Under the pieces are notes generated by a model that worked only from the letters and a program-made list of their open reading frames with translations, did no database searches and was not told the origin of the DNA. Below are positions 8,829 through 17,845 of a stretch of 64,000 nucleotides of DNA, piece after piece (within the stretch, counting starts at the first letter, position 1; the number at the start of each line of letters is the position of its first letter). The DNA lies in contig NZ_AP023243.1 in NCBI RefSeq assembly GCF_016756495.1, positions 3,166,501-3,230,500 of the forward strand. Direction: 5' to 3'. The stretch is from Mesorhizobium sp. 113-3-3 (GTDB lineage Bacteria; Pseudomonadota; Alphaproteobacteria; Rhizobiales; Rhizobiaceae). The translations under genes were made by a program, and so were the position numbers.

Positions 8829-8962
8829 CTGGGAATTCCTCTCTGTCGAGGTCATTGGAATAAACGACCTGCAGATAAACGGGTCTGCGAGAAAACTGTT
8901 CCTTCATACGAACATAAATTAAGATCGCTTTTTGTTTTCTCGCCCCTACACGGGATGGCCGC

Positions 8963-9220
8963 CTACTCCATGTCCGGCACGTCGCCACTGACAAACAGCG
9001 TTGTCGGCGTGCCGTAGTCGCCAAGTGTCGGGTCGGCATCGCGGCTCCATGCGATGACGCCGACATGTTTTGCCGCGAGAGCCCTGGCGGTGCGTATGGC
9101 GCGGTCTTCACTCTGCTGGTCGGCTGGGCCGAAGGCCGGAAACAATTCACCGTCCTCGCCGCGATCGAACGCGACCACCACGATCAGCTTGGGATTTTTA
9201 CGCTCTGTTGAATGGGACAC
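8963..9220 (-). CDS. Conserved-looking 85-residue hypothetical protein
   Basis: Begins with GTG, preceded by an excellent GAAGGAGTAACCT ribosome binding site. The protein is soluble: KLIVVVAFDRGEDGELFPAFGPA, then a helix around DRAIRTARALAAKHVGVIAW and an acidic end. The beta-alpha-beta look and the position before a regulator do not reveal a role. Coding is supported by ribosome binding site and codon use; function unknown. Confidence 0.6.
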   Translation of the reverse strand: MSHSTERKNPKLIVVVAFDRGEDGELFPAFGPADQQSEDRAIRTARALAAKHVGVIAWSRDADPTLGDYGTPTTLFVSGDVPDME

Positions 9221-9297
9221 AGGTTACTCCTTCGACGCAGAACCTATCACACCGCCGGCAATCCGCAGTGAGGTGTTTGATCTGTCTCGGTATCGCA

Positions 9298-9326
9298 TTG
9301 ACAGGACAGGCGCGGCCATGTATTGA
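9298..9326 (+). promoter_or_regulatory. Candidate sigma-70-type promoter of the 9.4-22.2 kb operon
   Basis: TTGACA at 9298-9303 and TATTGA at 9321-9326 are separated by exactly 17 bases. Transcription would start about 20 bases before the GntR ATG at 9356. The repeated ACAGG motif between 9301 and 9354 could be a site for the GntR protein itself. Confidence 0.5.
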
Positions 9327-9355
9327 ACAGGACTATACAGGTTCACTGAACAGGT

Positions 9356-10087
9356 ATGGATATGAAGCGACGCGCGGTTCAATTGTCTCCCGGCACGGGC
9401 AAGCCCGAGCAGATCGCGACCGTTCTGGAACATGAAATCCGCTCCGGTGTGCTCGGCTTCGGCGACCGCCTGCAAAGCGAGAACGAGCTCGTCCAGCGCT
9501 TCTCCGTCAGCCGCAACACCGTCCGCAAGGGCCTCGAGGAACTGTCCAGCCGCGGGCTTATCACCACCAAGGTCGGCATCGGCTCCTTCGTCACCTTCGA
9601 CGGCAAGCCGGTTGACGATTCGATTGGCTGGTCGCGGGCTCTGGCCAATGCCGGCGCCAACGCCGAGACGAGGACGCTGCGGCTGGAGGTCATCGAAGAC
9701 GCCGACCTTGCCGCGCTGCTTGGCATCGAAAGCCCGTTCTTCATCGCTGTCGACCGGGTGCGCACCAATGCCAGCGACGGCCATGCGATTTCCATCGAGC
9801 GCAGCCGCCTGCCGCTGTCGCCGGAGCTCGAGGATGTGCCCCTGCGCGGCCTGCGCGAAGGCTCGCTGCACCAGACGCTGCGCGGCGCCGGCCTCATCCC
9901 CGACCATGGCGAGGAATGGGTCGGCATCGAAATGCTCAACGCCGAGGACGCGGCCATCCTGGGCTGCCCGCAAGGCACGCCTTTCCTGCGTGGCCGCCGG
10001 CTGACGCGCGCGGCCGACGACCGGCCGATCGAATATGTCACCAGCCTGCTCAATCCCGCGCATTTCGCGCTGCATATGAGGTTCTGA
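9356..10087 (+). CDS. GntR-family regulator of the HutC/UTRA type
   Basis: 243 residues. The winged helix-turn-helix (residues about 20-82) contains LQSENELVQRFSVSRNTVRKGLEELSS in the standard GntR layout. The C-terminal part (from about residue 95) fits the UTRA ligand-binding fold, with IAVDRVRTNASDGHAISIERSRLP and a closing VTSLLNPAHFALHMRF. HutC-type members usually repress neighbouring catabolic genes until a pathway substrate or intermediate binds. It is the first gene of the array and lies three bases before the next gene, so it probably controls the whole downstream operon including its own expression. Confidence 0.88.
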   Translation: MDMKRRAVQLSPGTGKPEQIATVLEHEIRSGVLGFGDRLQSENELVQRFSVSRNTVRKGLEELSSRGLITTKVGIGSFVTFDGKPVDDSIGWSRALANAGANAETRTLRLEVIEDADLAALLGIESPFFIAVDRVRTNASDGHAISIERSRLPLSPELEDVPLRGLREGSLHQTLRGAGLIPDHGEEWVGIEMLNAEDAAILGCPQGTPFLRGRRLTRAADDRPIEYVTSLLNPAHFALHMRF

Positions 10088-10090
10088 GCG

Positions 10091-11119
10091 ATGGCGGACA
10101 CGCTTGATCGCGCCATGGGCGCGCTTGTCGGCGGGGCACTGGGAGACGCGCTCGGCATGCCGACGCAGCTTTTGTCGCCGGCCCGCATTGCCGAACTCTA
10201 CGGCCATGTCGAGGATTTCGTCGCGCCCTTCGCCGATCATCCGGTGTCGAAAGGGCTCGCGGCCGGCACCATCACCGACGATACCGAACAGGCGCTGCTG
10301 CTCGGCCGTATTCTTGTCGAATCCGGCCAGCGGTTCGACCATACGCGGTGGGTCAACGCGCTTCTCGACTGGGAGCGCGAGGTCAAGGCGCGCGGCAGCT
10401 ACGATCTGCTGGGGCCATCGACCAAGCGCGCCATCGACGCCATCAACAATGGGGTGCCGGCCGATGAAGCCGGGCGCAGCGGCGACACCAATGGGGCTGC
10501 CATGCGTATCGCGCCGGTCGGCATCATGATGCCGCTGGAGCCGCTCGACGCGTTCGTCGCCAAGGTGGCCGAGACCTGCCGCGCCACGCACAACACCTCG
10601 ATCGCCATAGCCTCGGCCGCGGCGGTCGCGGCCGCCGTCAGCCGCGGCGTTGCCGGGGATGACTGGCGCGCCGCATCCGACAGTGCCGTCTCCGCGGCGA
10701 GGCGAGGGGCGACGCTTGGCCATTGGGTGACCGGCGGCGACATCGCCGCGCGTATCGTCTGGGCGCAGGATCTGGTGCGCGGCAAGGCGACGGGGGATGC
10801 GATCCGGCTGATCACCGATCTGGTCGGCACCGGCGTCGCCAGCCAGGAATCGGTTCCGGCGGCCTTCGCCGTGCTGGAAGTCGCCGCCGGGGATCCCTGG
10901 CAGGCGGCGGTGATCAGCGCCAATCTCGGCGGCGACACCGACACGATCGGCGCCATCGCCGCCGGCATGGCCGGCGCCTGCACCGGCTTTTCACTGTTAC
11001 CGCGGCAGCATATTGACCGGCTTGTCGGCATCGACATGTCGGAGGTGCGCGCGCTTGCCGCCGATCTCGTGGCGGCAAGGGTGGCCAAGGCCGGCCCGGG
11101 CAAGGACGCGGCGGCATGA
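10091..11119 (+). CDS. ADP-ribosylglycohydrolase (ARH/DraG)-family hydrolase
   Basis: 342 residues. The family metal-binding motifs are all present: GGALGDALGMP near the N-terminus, ITDDTEQALLLGR, GDTNGAAMRIAPVG and LGGDTDTIGAIAAGMAGA. These aspartates bind two magnesium ions. Characterised members cleave ADP-ribose from proteins (DraG) or from small molecules; many bacterial members beside transporters act on N-glycosides that remain unidentified. The next gene, a PfkB kinase, overlaps by four bases, so the pair probably acts in sequence: bond cleavage, then phosphorylation of the released sugar. Confidence 0.85.
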   Translation: MADTLDRAMGALVGGALGDALGMPTQLLSPARIAELYGHVEDFVAPFADHPVSKGLAAGTITDDTEQALLLGRILVESGQRFDHTRWVNALLDWEREVKARGSYDLLGPSTKRAIDAINNGVPADEAGRSGDTNGAAMRIAPVGIMMPLEPLDAFVAKVAETCRATHNTSIAIASAAAVAAAVSRGVAGDDWRAASDSAVSAARRGATLGHWVTGGDIAARIVWAQDLVRGKATGDAIRLITDLVGTGVASQESVPAAFAVLEVAAGDPWQAAVISANLGGDTDTIGAIAAGMAGACTGFSLLPRQHIDRLVGIDMSEVRALAADLVAARVAKAGPGKDAAA

Positions 11120-12093
11120 GCGGGCGTCTCGTCCATATCGGCAGCGCGGTGGTCGACTATGTCTACCGCATCGACGCCTTGCCGGCGCCGGGTACCGAAA
11201 AGACAGCATCGAGCTTTGCCCAGGTCGCCGGCGGCGGCTTCAACATGATGGTTGCGGCCAGACGCACCGGCATGACGGTGGTGTTCGGCGGCCAGCTCGG
11301 CAGCGGGCCGAATGGCGATTTTTTGCGCGCAGCCTTCGCCGCCGAGGGCATCGAGACGCTGACGCCGCCATCGCCCGTGATGGACAGCGGCAACTGCGTC
11401 GCCATGATCTCGAGCGATGCCGAACGCACCTTCGTCTCATGGCCGGGCGCGGAGAGCGTTCTCACCCTCGACATGATGGCGCCGGTATCGGTGACACCGG
11501 GCGATTGGGTGTTCACCTCAGGCTATACGCTGAGCTATGTGGGCAGCCGCGACGCGCTTACTGATTGGATCGAGGCGCTGCCGGCAAACATTCCTTTCGT
11601 CTTCGACCCGACGCCGGTCATTTCTGAGATTCCGCGTCCCATCCTGTCGCGCGTGCTTGCCCGCACCACATGGCTGAGCTGCAATGCAGCAGAAGCCGCC
11701 GAGATTGCCGGCCCAGGTGATGTCGAGGCGCTTGCGGCGCGGCTGCTTGGCGACCATTGCCCGCAGGCTGCCGGTATCGTCATCCGCTCCGCCGCCAAGG
11801 GCTGCCATGTCAGGCTGGCCGACGGCACGGCGCAGACCGTCGCCGGGTTCAAGGTCGATGCCATCGATACCAACGGCGCCGGCGACACCCATATCGGCGC
11901 TTTCGTCAGTGCGTTGGCGCGCGGCGTGTATCCGTTCGACGCGGCGCGCTACGCCAATGCGGCGGCGGCCATTTCGGTCACCCGCCATGGCGGTTCATCG
12001 GCGCCGACCGATGCGGAAATCCAGACTTTCCTGAGCCAGGCCGCCGCGAGCGGCGCGCCAGGCCGGACAAAGAAGGCCCATCAGACAGCCTGA
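11116..12093 (+). CDS. PfkB-family carbohydrate/nucleoside kinase
   Basis: 325 residues. The N-terminal substrate region has VAGGGFNMMVAARRTG and the C-terminal PfkB signature is DTNGAGDTHIGAF, whose second Asp is the catalytic base. The family includes ribokinase, fructokinase, adenosine and pseudouridine kinases. ATGA overlap with the glycohydrolase gene argues for coupled translation. Ribose or a related pentose from the upstream enzyme is the most likely substrate, by context only. Confidence 0.85.
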   Translation: MSGRLVHIGSAVVDYVYRIDALPAPGTEKTASSFAQVAGGGFNMMVAARRTGMTVVFGGQLGSGPNGDFLRAAFAAEGIETLTPPSPVMDSGNCVAMISSDAERTFVSWPGAESVLTLDMMAPVSVTPGDWVFTSGYTLSYVGSRDALTDWIEALPANIPFVFDPTPVISEIPRPILSRVLARTTWLSCNAAEAAEIAGPGDVEALAARLLGDHCPQAAGIVIRSAAKGCHVRLADGTAQTVAGFKVDAIDTNGAGDTHIGAFVSALARGVYPFDAARYANAAAAISVTRHGGSSAPTDAEIQTFLSQAAASGAPGRTKKAHQTA

Positions 12094-12132
12094 CAAGCCC
12101 CGCCAAGCGGGCAAACAAAGAGAGGAACCAAC

Positions 12133-13194
12133 ATGCGCATGCCAAGACTGACTGCTCTCTTGACGGCGACCGCCGTCTTCACCACCGCACTCACGCTGGC
12201 CGCCAGTGCCGCCGAGGTGCATGTGCTCAACTGGAAAGGCTACGGCGCCGACGAGCCCTGGGCTGTCGCTGCCTTCGAGAAAGCGACCGGCAACAAGGTC
12301 GTCAACGACTTCTTCAATTCCGAACAGGAAATGCTGACCAAGATCCGGACCAATCCGGGGCTTTACGACGTGGTCATGATCAACGCCGCTTTCAACGACC
12401 AGGCGATGGCGGAAAAACTGATCCAGCCGATCGATACTTCGAAACTGCCGAACTATGCCGACATCAGCAAGGACAAGGCCGGCTCGCCGATGCTCGACCA
12501 TGACGGCAAGGTCTATGGCGTGCCATGGGTTTGGGGCCTGACGGCGCTCGCCATCAACGAAAAGTCGTTCGACAAGCCGCCGACGTCGATCGCCGAAATG
12601 TGGGACCCCGCGCATAAGGGCCGCGTCGTCATCCGCGACGACGCCGTCGAGGCGGTGCAGTTCGGCGCCATCGCCACCGGCCAGAACATCAACGACATCA
12701 AGGATATGGAGGCGGTCAAGACGAAGCTCACCTCGCTGATGCCGCAGATCAAGACCTTCTGGAGCTCGGAGAACGACTGGAACCAGATGGTCGCTTCCAA
12801 CCAGATCGACATCGGCACCTACTGGAGCGGCTCGGCCGACCGCGCCAAGACGCATTTCAAGCTGCCGGTTTCGCTGGTCATTCCGCAGGAAGGCGCCGTC
12901 GCGTGGCTCGATGCCTTCTCCATCCCGGTCGGTTCCAAGAATGTCGAAGGCGCGCAGGCCTTCATCAACTGGATGATCGACCCGAAATTCTACGTCGAAT
13001 GGGTCACCAAGGTCGGCGCTCCGGTTTCCGCCAACACCAAGGCGGTGGAGGCGCTGCCCGAAGATGCCTTCAACCGCAAGGTGATGGGCGATCCCGAGGT
13101 TGGCAAGCGCATCCAGTTCCAGGCACCGATCACCGATGCCCAGCGCGAGGCCTATCTGGCGCTCTGGCAGCAGCTCAAGGTCGACGTGAAGTAG
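12133..13194 (+). CDS. Periplasmic binding protein of a polyamine-type (PotD-like) ABC importer
   Basis: 353 residues with a signal peptide (LLTATAVFTTALTLAASAAEV) and the PotD/PotF pattern VHVLNWKGYGADEPWAVAAFEKATG. Such proteins capture spermidine, putrescine or other cationic or zwitterionic compounds in the periplasm. The ribosome binding site AGAGAGGAACCAAC precedes the ATG. It heads the transporter genes 12133-15983; its ligand should define the substrate of the whole operon. Family assignment is firm, ligand unknown. Confidence 0.85.
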   Translation: MRMPRLTALLTATAVFTTALTLAASAAEVHVLNWKGYGADEPWAVAAFEKATGNKVVNDFFNSEQEMLTKIRTNPGLYDVVMINAAFNDQAMAEKLIQPIDTSKLPNYADISKDKAGSPMLDHDGKVYGVPWVWGLTALAINEKSFDKPPTSIAEMWDPAHKGRVVIRDDAVEAVQFGAIATGQNINDIKDMEAVKTKLTSLMPQIKTFWSSENDWNQMVASNQIDIGTYWSGSADRAKTHFKLPVSLVIPQEGAVAWLDAFSIPVGSKNVEGAQAFINWMIDPKFYVEWVTKVGAPVSANTKAVEALPEDAFNRKVMGDPEVGKRIQFQAPITDAQREAYLALWQQLKVDVK

Positions 13195-13205
13195 AGTTCA
13201 CGTCT

Positions 13206-13236
13206 GGACCAGCCGGCGGTTCGCGCCGGCTGGTCC
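13206..13236 (+). other. Perfect 13-base-pair hairpin between binding-protein and permease genes
   Basis: Two 13-base arms (13206-13218 and 13224-13236) are perfectly complementary around a GTTCG loop. It lies inside an operon without a T run, so it more likely stabilises or processes the binding-protein mRNA end, lowering expression of the membrane genes, than terminates completely. Confidence 0.6.
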
Positions 13237-13261
13237 TTCAACCCTGGGGAGGAGTGTATCG

Positions 13262-14131
13262 ATGGCAGTACAGGGCGCGGTCGCGTCGCGCAGCGGGTTG
13301 AGATCGGCTCTGCCGTTGCTGGCGCCGGCCTATCTCTGGCTGACGGTGGCGATCTTCCTGCCGCTGTCGGCCATGGTCTTCTTCTCCTTCATGACCGACC
13401 TGCCGCTGTCGGGAAAGCCTTGGGCTTTCACGCTCGGCAACTACGCCGCCTTCTTCTCGCAGAGCCTCTACCTGACATTGCTGCTCGCTTCCCTGCGCCT
13501 CGGCCTTGAAGTGACGCTGTGGTGCGTCGTCATCGGCTATCCCGCCGCCTACGTGCTCGCCAAGGTGCTGAAGGGGCGCGGCCGCGAGGCGATCTTTCTC
13601 CTCGTCATCCTGCCGTTCTGGTCGAACGGGCTGGTGCGCATCTTCTCCTGGGCGATGGTTTTGCGCGAGGGCGGCATCCTCGATACGGCGCTCAACGCCG
13701 TGCTACCGTTCAAGATCAACATCGATCTCATGTATTCGTACCCGGCCGTCATCATCGGCCTGGTGCACTCCTATGTGCCTTACATGGTGCTGACCTGCTA
13801 CCTCACTCTGCAGGCGATCGACGACTCGCTGATCGAGGCCGGGCGCTCGCTCGGCGCCTCACGGCTGCAGGTGCTGAAGCGGGTCATCATCCCGCTTTCG
13901 ATGCCGGGACTGGTGGCAGGGGCGGCGCTGATCTTCGTTCCTGTCGTCGGCTCGTTCATGGAGCCGCGCATCCTTGGCGGCCGAACCGGCACTTTCTACG
14001 GCACGGTCATCGAGGACCAGTTCGTCGCCGTGTTCAACTGGCCGCTGGGGGCGGCGCTCTCCTTCATCCTGCTCGCCGTCGTGCTGGTCATTCTGGCCGT
14101 CGCCTCGCCGGTGTTGCGGAGGGCCGCGTGA
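13262..14131 (+). CDS. Polyamine-type ABC transporter permease (PotB-like)
   Basis: 289 residues with about six membrane segments. The cytoplasmic EAA loop that docks the ATPase reads IEAGRSLGASRLQVLKRVIIPLSMPGLVAGAAL. The GGAGGAGTGTATCG region before the ATG is a strong ribosome binding site. The stop codon overlaps the ATG of the next permease by one base. Confidence 0.88.
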   Translation: MAVQGAVASRSGLRSALPLLAPAYLWLTVAIFLPLSAMVFFSFMTDLPLSGKPWAFTLGNYAAFFSQSLYLTLLLASLRLGLEVTLWCVVIGYPAAYVLAKVLKGRGREAIFLLVILPFWSNGLVRIFSWAMVLREGGILDTALNAVLPFKINIDLMYSYPAVIIGLVHSYVPYMVLTCYLTLQAIDDSLIEAGRSLGASRLQVLKRVIIPLSMPGLVAGAALIFVPVVGSFMEPRILGGRTGTFYGTVIEDQFVAVFNWPLGAALSFILLAVVLVILAVASPVLRRAA

Positions 14132-14919
14132 TGAAGACCAACCGCATCCTCGAAGGACTGGGCCGGTTCTACATCTTCCTGCTGCTCGCCTTCCTCTATC
14201 TGCCGATCATCATCATGGCGCTGATGTCGTTCAACGTCTCGCCCTTCTACCAATTGCCGTTCGAATGGACGACCGAGTGGTACGCTTCGCTGTGGCAGAA
14301 CGACCAGCTGATCGCGGCCACCTGGAACAGCCTGGAAATCGCAATCATCACCACGCTCATCAGCGTGGTTCTCGGCTCGGCGGCGTCGCTGGCGCTTTAC
14401 CGCTATGAATTCCGCGGCAAGAAGGTGCTGCAGGCGCTGCTCTTCCCGCCGATCGCCATTCCGTGGCTGATCACCGGCACGGCGATGCTGATCTTCTTCT
14501 TCGGCGTCGGCATCGGGCGCGGCCTGTTCGCCATCCTGCTCGGCCATGTCGCGCTGGCGCTGCCCTATGTCATCGTCGTCGTTTCGGCGCGGCTGCAGAC
14601 TTTCGCGCCGGAGCTGGAAGAGGCGGCGCGCTCGCTCGGCGCCAACCAGTGGCAGGTGACAATGCGCGTGACGCTGCCCTGGATCATGCCGGGCGTCATC
14701 GCCGGCGGGCTGTTCGCCTTCGCCGTGTCGTTCGACCAGTTCGTCGTCTCCTACTTCCTGTCGACGCCCGGCCAGACGACGCTGCCGGTCGAAATCTATG
14801 CCGCGATCCGCAAGGGTTTCACGCCCGAGATCAACGCGGTCTCGACCATCATCATTGTCGTGTCGATGGCGCTGATGCTGCTCACGGCGCGCTTCTTCAA
14901 ATTCGGCGGAGAGAAATAA
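14131..14919 (+). CDS. Polyamine-type ABC transporter permease (PotC-like)
   Basis: 262 residues, about six membrane segments, EAA loop LEEAARSLGANQWQVTMRVTLPWIMPGVIAG. The ATG at 14131 shares one base with the preceding stop; the stop shares one base with the ATPase gene start. A longer frame upstream is only a shadow of the other permease. Confidence 0.88.
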   Translation: MKTNRILEGLGRFYIFLLLAFLYLPIIIMALMSFNVSPFYQLPFEWTTEWYASLWQNDQLIAATWNSLEIAIITTLISVVLGSAASLALYRYEFRGKKVLQALLFPPIAIPWLITGTAMLIFFFGVGIGRGLFAILLGHVALALPYVIVVVSARLQTFAPELEEAARSLGANQWQVTMRVTLPWIMPGVIAGGLFAFAVSFDQFVVSYFLSTPGQTTLPVEIYAAIRKGFTPEINAVSTIIIVVSMALMLLTARFFKFGGEK

Positions 14920-15983
14920 TGGCCGGCGTGCAGGTATCCAACGTCTCCCGCAGTTTTGGCGCCCACAAGGCACTGGACGATGTCTCCATCGATTTCGCCG
15001 ATGGCGGCTTTTATGCACTGCTCGGACCATCGGGTAGCGGCAAGACCACGCTGCTCAGACAGATCGCCGGTTTCGATTTTCCCGATACCGGCCGCATTTC
15101 CATCGGCGGCGAAAGCGTGGAACGCGTGCCGGTCGAGAAACGCCGCATCGGCATGGTGTTCCAGAACTACGCGCTGTTTCCCAATATGAGCGTCGCCGAC
15201 AATGTCGCCTTCGGCCTGTCGGTGCGCGGCGAGGCCAAGGCGGTGATCGCAGCGGAAGTGCAGCGTGCGCTCGACCTAGTGCAATTGGGCAAGCTCGGCG
15301 GCCGGCGTCCACACCAGCTCTCCGGCGGCCAGCGCCAGCGCGTCGCGCTGGCGCGCGCCATCGTCACCAAACCGCGCGTGCTGTTGCTCGACGAGCCGCT
15401 TGGCGCGCTCGACAAGGCGCTGCGCGTCGACATGCAGATCGAGCTCAAGCGCATCCAGCGCGAGATCGGCATCACCACCATCTTCGTCACCCACGACCAG
15501 GAAGAGGCGCTGACGATGAGCGACCGCATCGGCATATTGCGCGATGGCAGGCTGGTGCAGGAAGGGCCGCCGGAAGAGATCTACGACCGGCCGAAGAGCG
15601 AATTTGCCGCCACCTTCCTCGGCGACGCCAACATCTTTCGCGGCGATACCACCGGTAACGGCATCCGCCTGCCGGACGGCACGGCGATCGCAGCGGGAGT
15701 CGGGCCAACTCTTGCCGCCGGCGCCAAGGCGAGCTGCGCCGTGCGGCCGGAACGCATCCGGATCGCCACCGATGCCGGGGCTTCGGATGGCGATGTGAAC
15801 ACGCTGAAGGGCCAGGTTTCCAAGCGCATCTTCGCCGGCAACAACAGCACCTATTTCGTCGAGCGTGCCGGCCAGACGCTGAAGGTTATCGTGCAGAACA
15901 CCGGCGCCGACAGGCTGGCGGAAGGGCAGGATGTGGTGCTGCGCTGGTCGCCGGAAAGCACGGTGTTGATTGCTGCGAGCTGA
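14919..15983 (+). CDS. Polyamine-type ABC transporter ATP-binding protein (PotA-like)
   Basis: 354 residues. Walker A GPSGSGKTT, signature LSGGQRQRVALARAI, Walker B LLLDEP and switch VTHDQEEALTMSDR are intact. The last 110 residues form a TOBE regulatory domain (CAVRPERIRI ... VVLRWSPESTVLI). It energises the permeases at 13262 and 14131. Confidence 0.9.
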   Translation: MAGVQVSNVSRSFGAHKALDDVSIDFADGGFYALLGPSGSGKTTLLRQIAGFDFPDTGRISIGGESVERVPVEKRRIGMVFQNYALFPNMSVADNVAFGLSVRGEAKAVIAAEVQRALDLVQLGKLGGRRPHQLSGGQRQRVALARAIVTKPRVLLLDEPLGALDKALRVDMQIELKRIQREIGITTIFVTHDQEEALTMSDRIGILRDGRLVQEGPPEEIYDRPKSEFAATFLGDANIFRGDTTGNGIRLPDGTAIAAGVGPTLAAGAKASCAVRPERIRIATDAGASDGDVNTLKGQVSKRIFAGNNSTYFVERAGQTLKVIVQNTGADRLAEGQDVVLRWSPESTVLIAAS

Positions 15984-16056
15984 TCCTCGTTCTGGCTCTT
16001 GCCAGATGGCAGGCAATAAGGAACAGCATAGCCGCGCATAAGCTCGGAGTTTTCCG

Positions 16057-17307
16057 ATGACGCTGGAATTGACGGCGCGCGACCAATCCATGCTCGACGG
16101 CGAGCAAGGCCCATCCGCGGCCGCCGCCATGAAAATCCTCGTCGCCTTTTCCAAAGCGATCGGCGCGCGCGGCCTGCTCGACATCTCAGGCGCCCACATC
16201 GATGGCTGCCTCTATCACGGCAAAGCCGGGCTCGACTTCGTCGAACGGCTGGTCGAAGGCGGCGGGCGCGTGCAGGTGCCGACGACGCTCAATGTCGGCT
16301 CGTTCGATCTTATCCATCCCGGCATGGTGAAGATGCCGGTGGCGGAGGAGGTGCCGGCGCGGCGGCTGATGAAGGCGCATCTGGAGCTGGGCTGCCAGGC
16401 GACCTTCACTTGCGCGCCCTACCAGACACGCTTCCGGCCTGAATTCGGCCAGCAGATCGCCTGGGGCGAATCCAACGCCATTGTCTTTGCCAATTCGGTG
16501 ATTGGCGCACGCACCAACCGCTATGGCGATTTCATCGATCTGTGCTGCGCCATGACCGGACGCGCACCGGCCTGGGGCCTGCATCTCAGCGAAAACCGGC
16601 GTGGCCGCATCCTGTACGAACTGGACATCGCCGGGGCCGAAGCAAGCGACAGCCTGTTCGTCGGCGTCGGGCTGATCGTCGGGCAAGCCAGCGGTGACCG
16701 CATTCCGGTCATATCAGGCCTGCCGCAACCACGCGACGAGGATCAGTTGAAAGCGCTGGGTGCGGCGGCCGCGACAACCGGTGCCGTGGCGCTGTTCCAT
16801 GCGGTCGGCATCACGCCGGAGGCCAGCACGCCAGACGAGGCGTTCCACGGCCACGCACCGGAAGAGACGATCCGCATCACCCAGGCAGACATCGATCATG
16901 CGCTGTCCAGATTGTCCGGAGTGGCTGACGGGGCGCCGCTGGCAGCCGTGTCGCTGGGCACGCCGCATTTCTCGCACGAGGAGTGGACGCGCCTGTTGCC
17001 GCTGCTGCGTGAGGCAGCGCCGGGCAGGGGCATACCGATCTACGTCAACACCGGGCGCGCGACGCTGACGCGGCTGCAGGAGGAAGGGGCGCTGGCCGGC
17101 ATGGAGGCGTTCGGCCTGATCCCGGTCGCTGACACCTGCACCTATGTCACCTCCATCCTCGAACGGCTCGACGGCGTGGTGATGACCAATTCCGGCAAAT
17201 GGGCGCACTACGCGCCGGGCAATATCGGCGTGACCGTCGCCTTCGCCGAGATGGCGGATTGCATCCGCTCCGCAGCCGTCGGGCATGTCGTGCGGAGTGC
17301 CTCATGA
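16057..17307 (+). CDS. Aconitase X large (catalytic) subunit, DUF521
   Basis: 416 residues matching the AcnX catalytic domain: DISGAHIDGCLYHGKAGLDFVERLV, LGCQATFTCAPYQT, WGESNAIVFANSVIGARTNRYGDF and YVNTGRATL. Bacterial AcnX proteins have been shown to dehydrate cis-3-hydroxy-L-proline; archaeal relatives dehydrate mevalonate 5-phosphate. The conserved Cys residues would hold an iron-sulphur or metal centre. The small subunit gene overlaps by four bases. Hydroxyproline is a possible substrate, yet no other hydroxyproline gene is nearby, so a different hydroxy acid is plausible. Confidence 0.85.
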   Translation: MTLELTARDQSMLDGEQGPSAAAAMKILVAFSKAIGARGLLDISGAHIDGCLYHGKAGLDFVERLVEGGGRVQVPTTLNVGSFDLIHPGMVKMPVAEEVPARRLMKAHLELGCQATFTCAPYQTRFRPEFGQQIAWGESNAIVFANSVIGARTNRYGDFIDLCCAMTGRAPAWGLHLSENRRGRILYELDIAGAEASDSLFVGVGLIVGQASGDRIPVISGLPQPRDEDQLKALGAAAATTGAVALFHAVGITPEASTPDEAFHGHAPEETIRITQADIDHALSRLSGVADGAPLAAVSLGTPHFSHEEWTRLLPLLREAAPGRGIPIYVNTGRATLTRLQEEGALAGMEAFGLIPVADTCTYVTSILERLDGVVMTNSGKWAHYAPGNIGVTVAFAEMADCIRSAAVGHVVRSAS

Positions 17308-17747
17308 CGCTAGAGACCGCAACCGCAGCCGTCGAACGGCTGGGCACTTTCCAACTTGCCGGTGAGGCCGACGGCCTTGCCCTGGTGTTTTCGCAGCCGC
17401 TCAGTTTCTGGGGCGGCATCGACGCCGAGACGGGTGACATAACAGACCATTCGCATCCTGGGCTCGGCCAGAATGTCGTGGGCAAGATCCTGGTCATGCC
17501 GAGCGGGCGAGGGTCGTCCTCATCGTCCTCTGTCCTGGCCGAAGCGATCCGCCGGGGCACCGCGCCTGCCGGTATCCTTCTGCAGCGTCCAGACCCGATC
17601 CTGGCGGTGGGCGCCATCGTCGCCGAGTTTCTCTACGACATCCATATGCCGCTGGTGGTCTGCGACATTGCGGGGATTGCTTCCGGCGACAGGATCGCGG
17701 TCCGTGTTGGTGAGGAGGGCGAGGCGGTCATCCGTAAAGTCAGGTAA
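17304..17747 (+). CDS. Aconitase X small (swivel) subunit, DUF126
   Basis: 147 residues, with GGIDAETGDITDHSHPGLGQNVVGKILVMPSGRGSSSSSSVLAEAIRRG, the hallmark of the AcnX swivelling domain. The serine run is the phosphate- or carboxylate-binding loop of this fold. In some bacteria both domains are one polypeptide; here they are two genes coupled by ATGA. Confidence 0.88.
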   Translation: MTLETATAAVERLGTFQLAGEADGLALVFSQPLSFWGGIDAETGDITDHSHPGLGQNVVGKILVMPSGRGSSSSSSVLAEAIRRGTAPAGILLQRPDPILAVGAIVAEFLYDIHMPLVVCDIAGIASGDRIAVRVGEEGEAVIRKVR

Positions 17748-17845
17748 CGGCTCGTTCCTGATGACGCGGTGATGGGAAATGATGGTGCCGGCCTTGGCTG
17801 ACCGGCAAGCCGTGGCGCTATATGCTGTCCTCCAGGGAGGAATGG

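Noticed and set aside
9224..10723. 499-codon minus-strand open frame
   Set aside because: It lies opposite the GntR and glycohydrolase genes, whose motifs are clear; its Arg/Gly-rich composition is the reverse-strand shadow of GC-rich coding DNA.
14463..15983. Longer start for the PotA-like ATPase
   Set aside because: The extra 152 residues overlap the PotC-like permease in another frame and are not ABC-like; the ATG at 14919 coupled to the permease stop is better.
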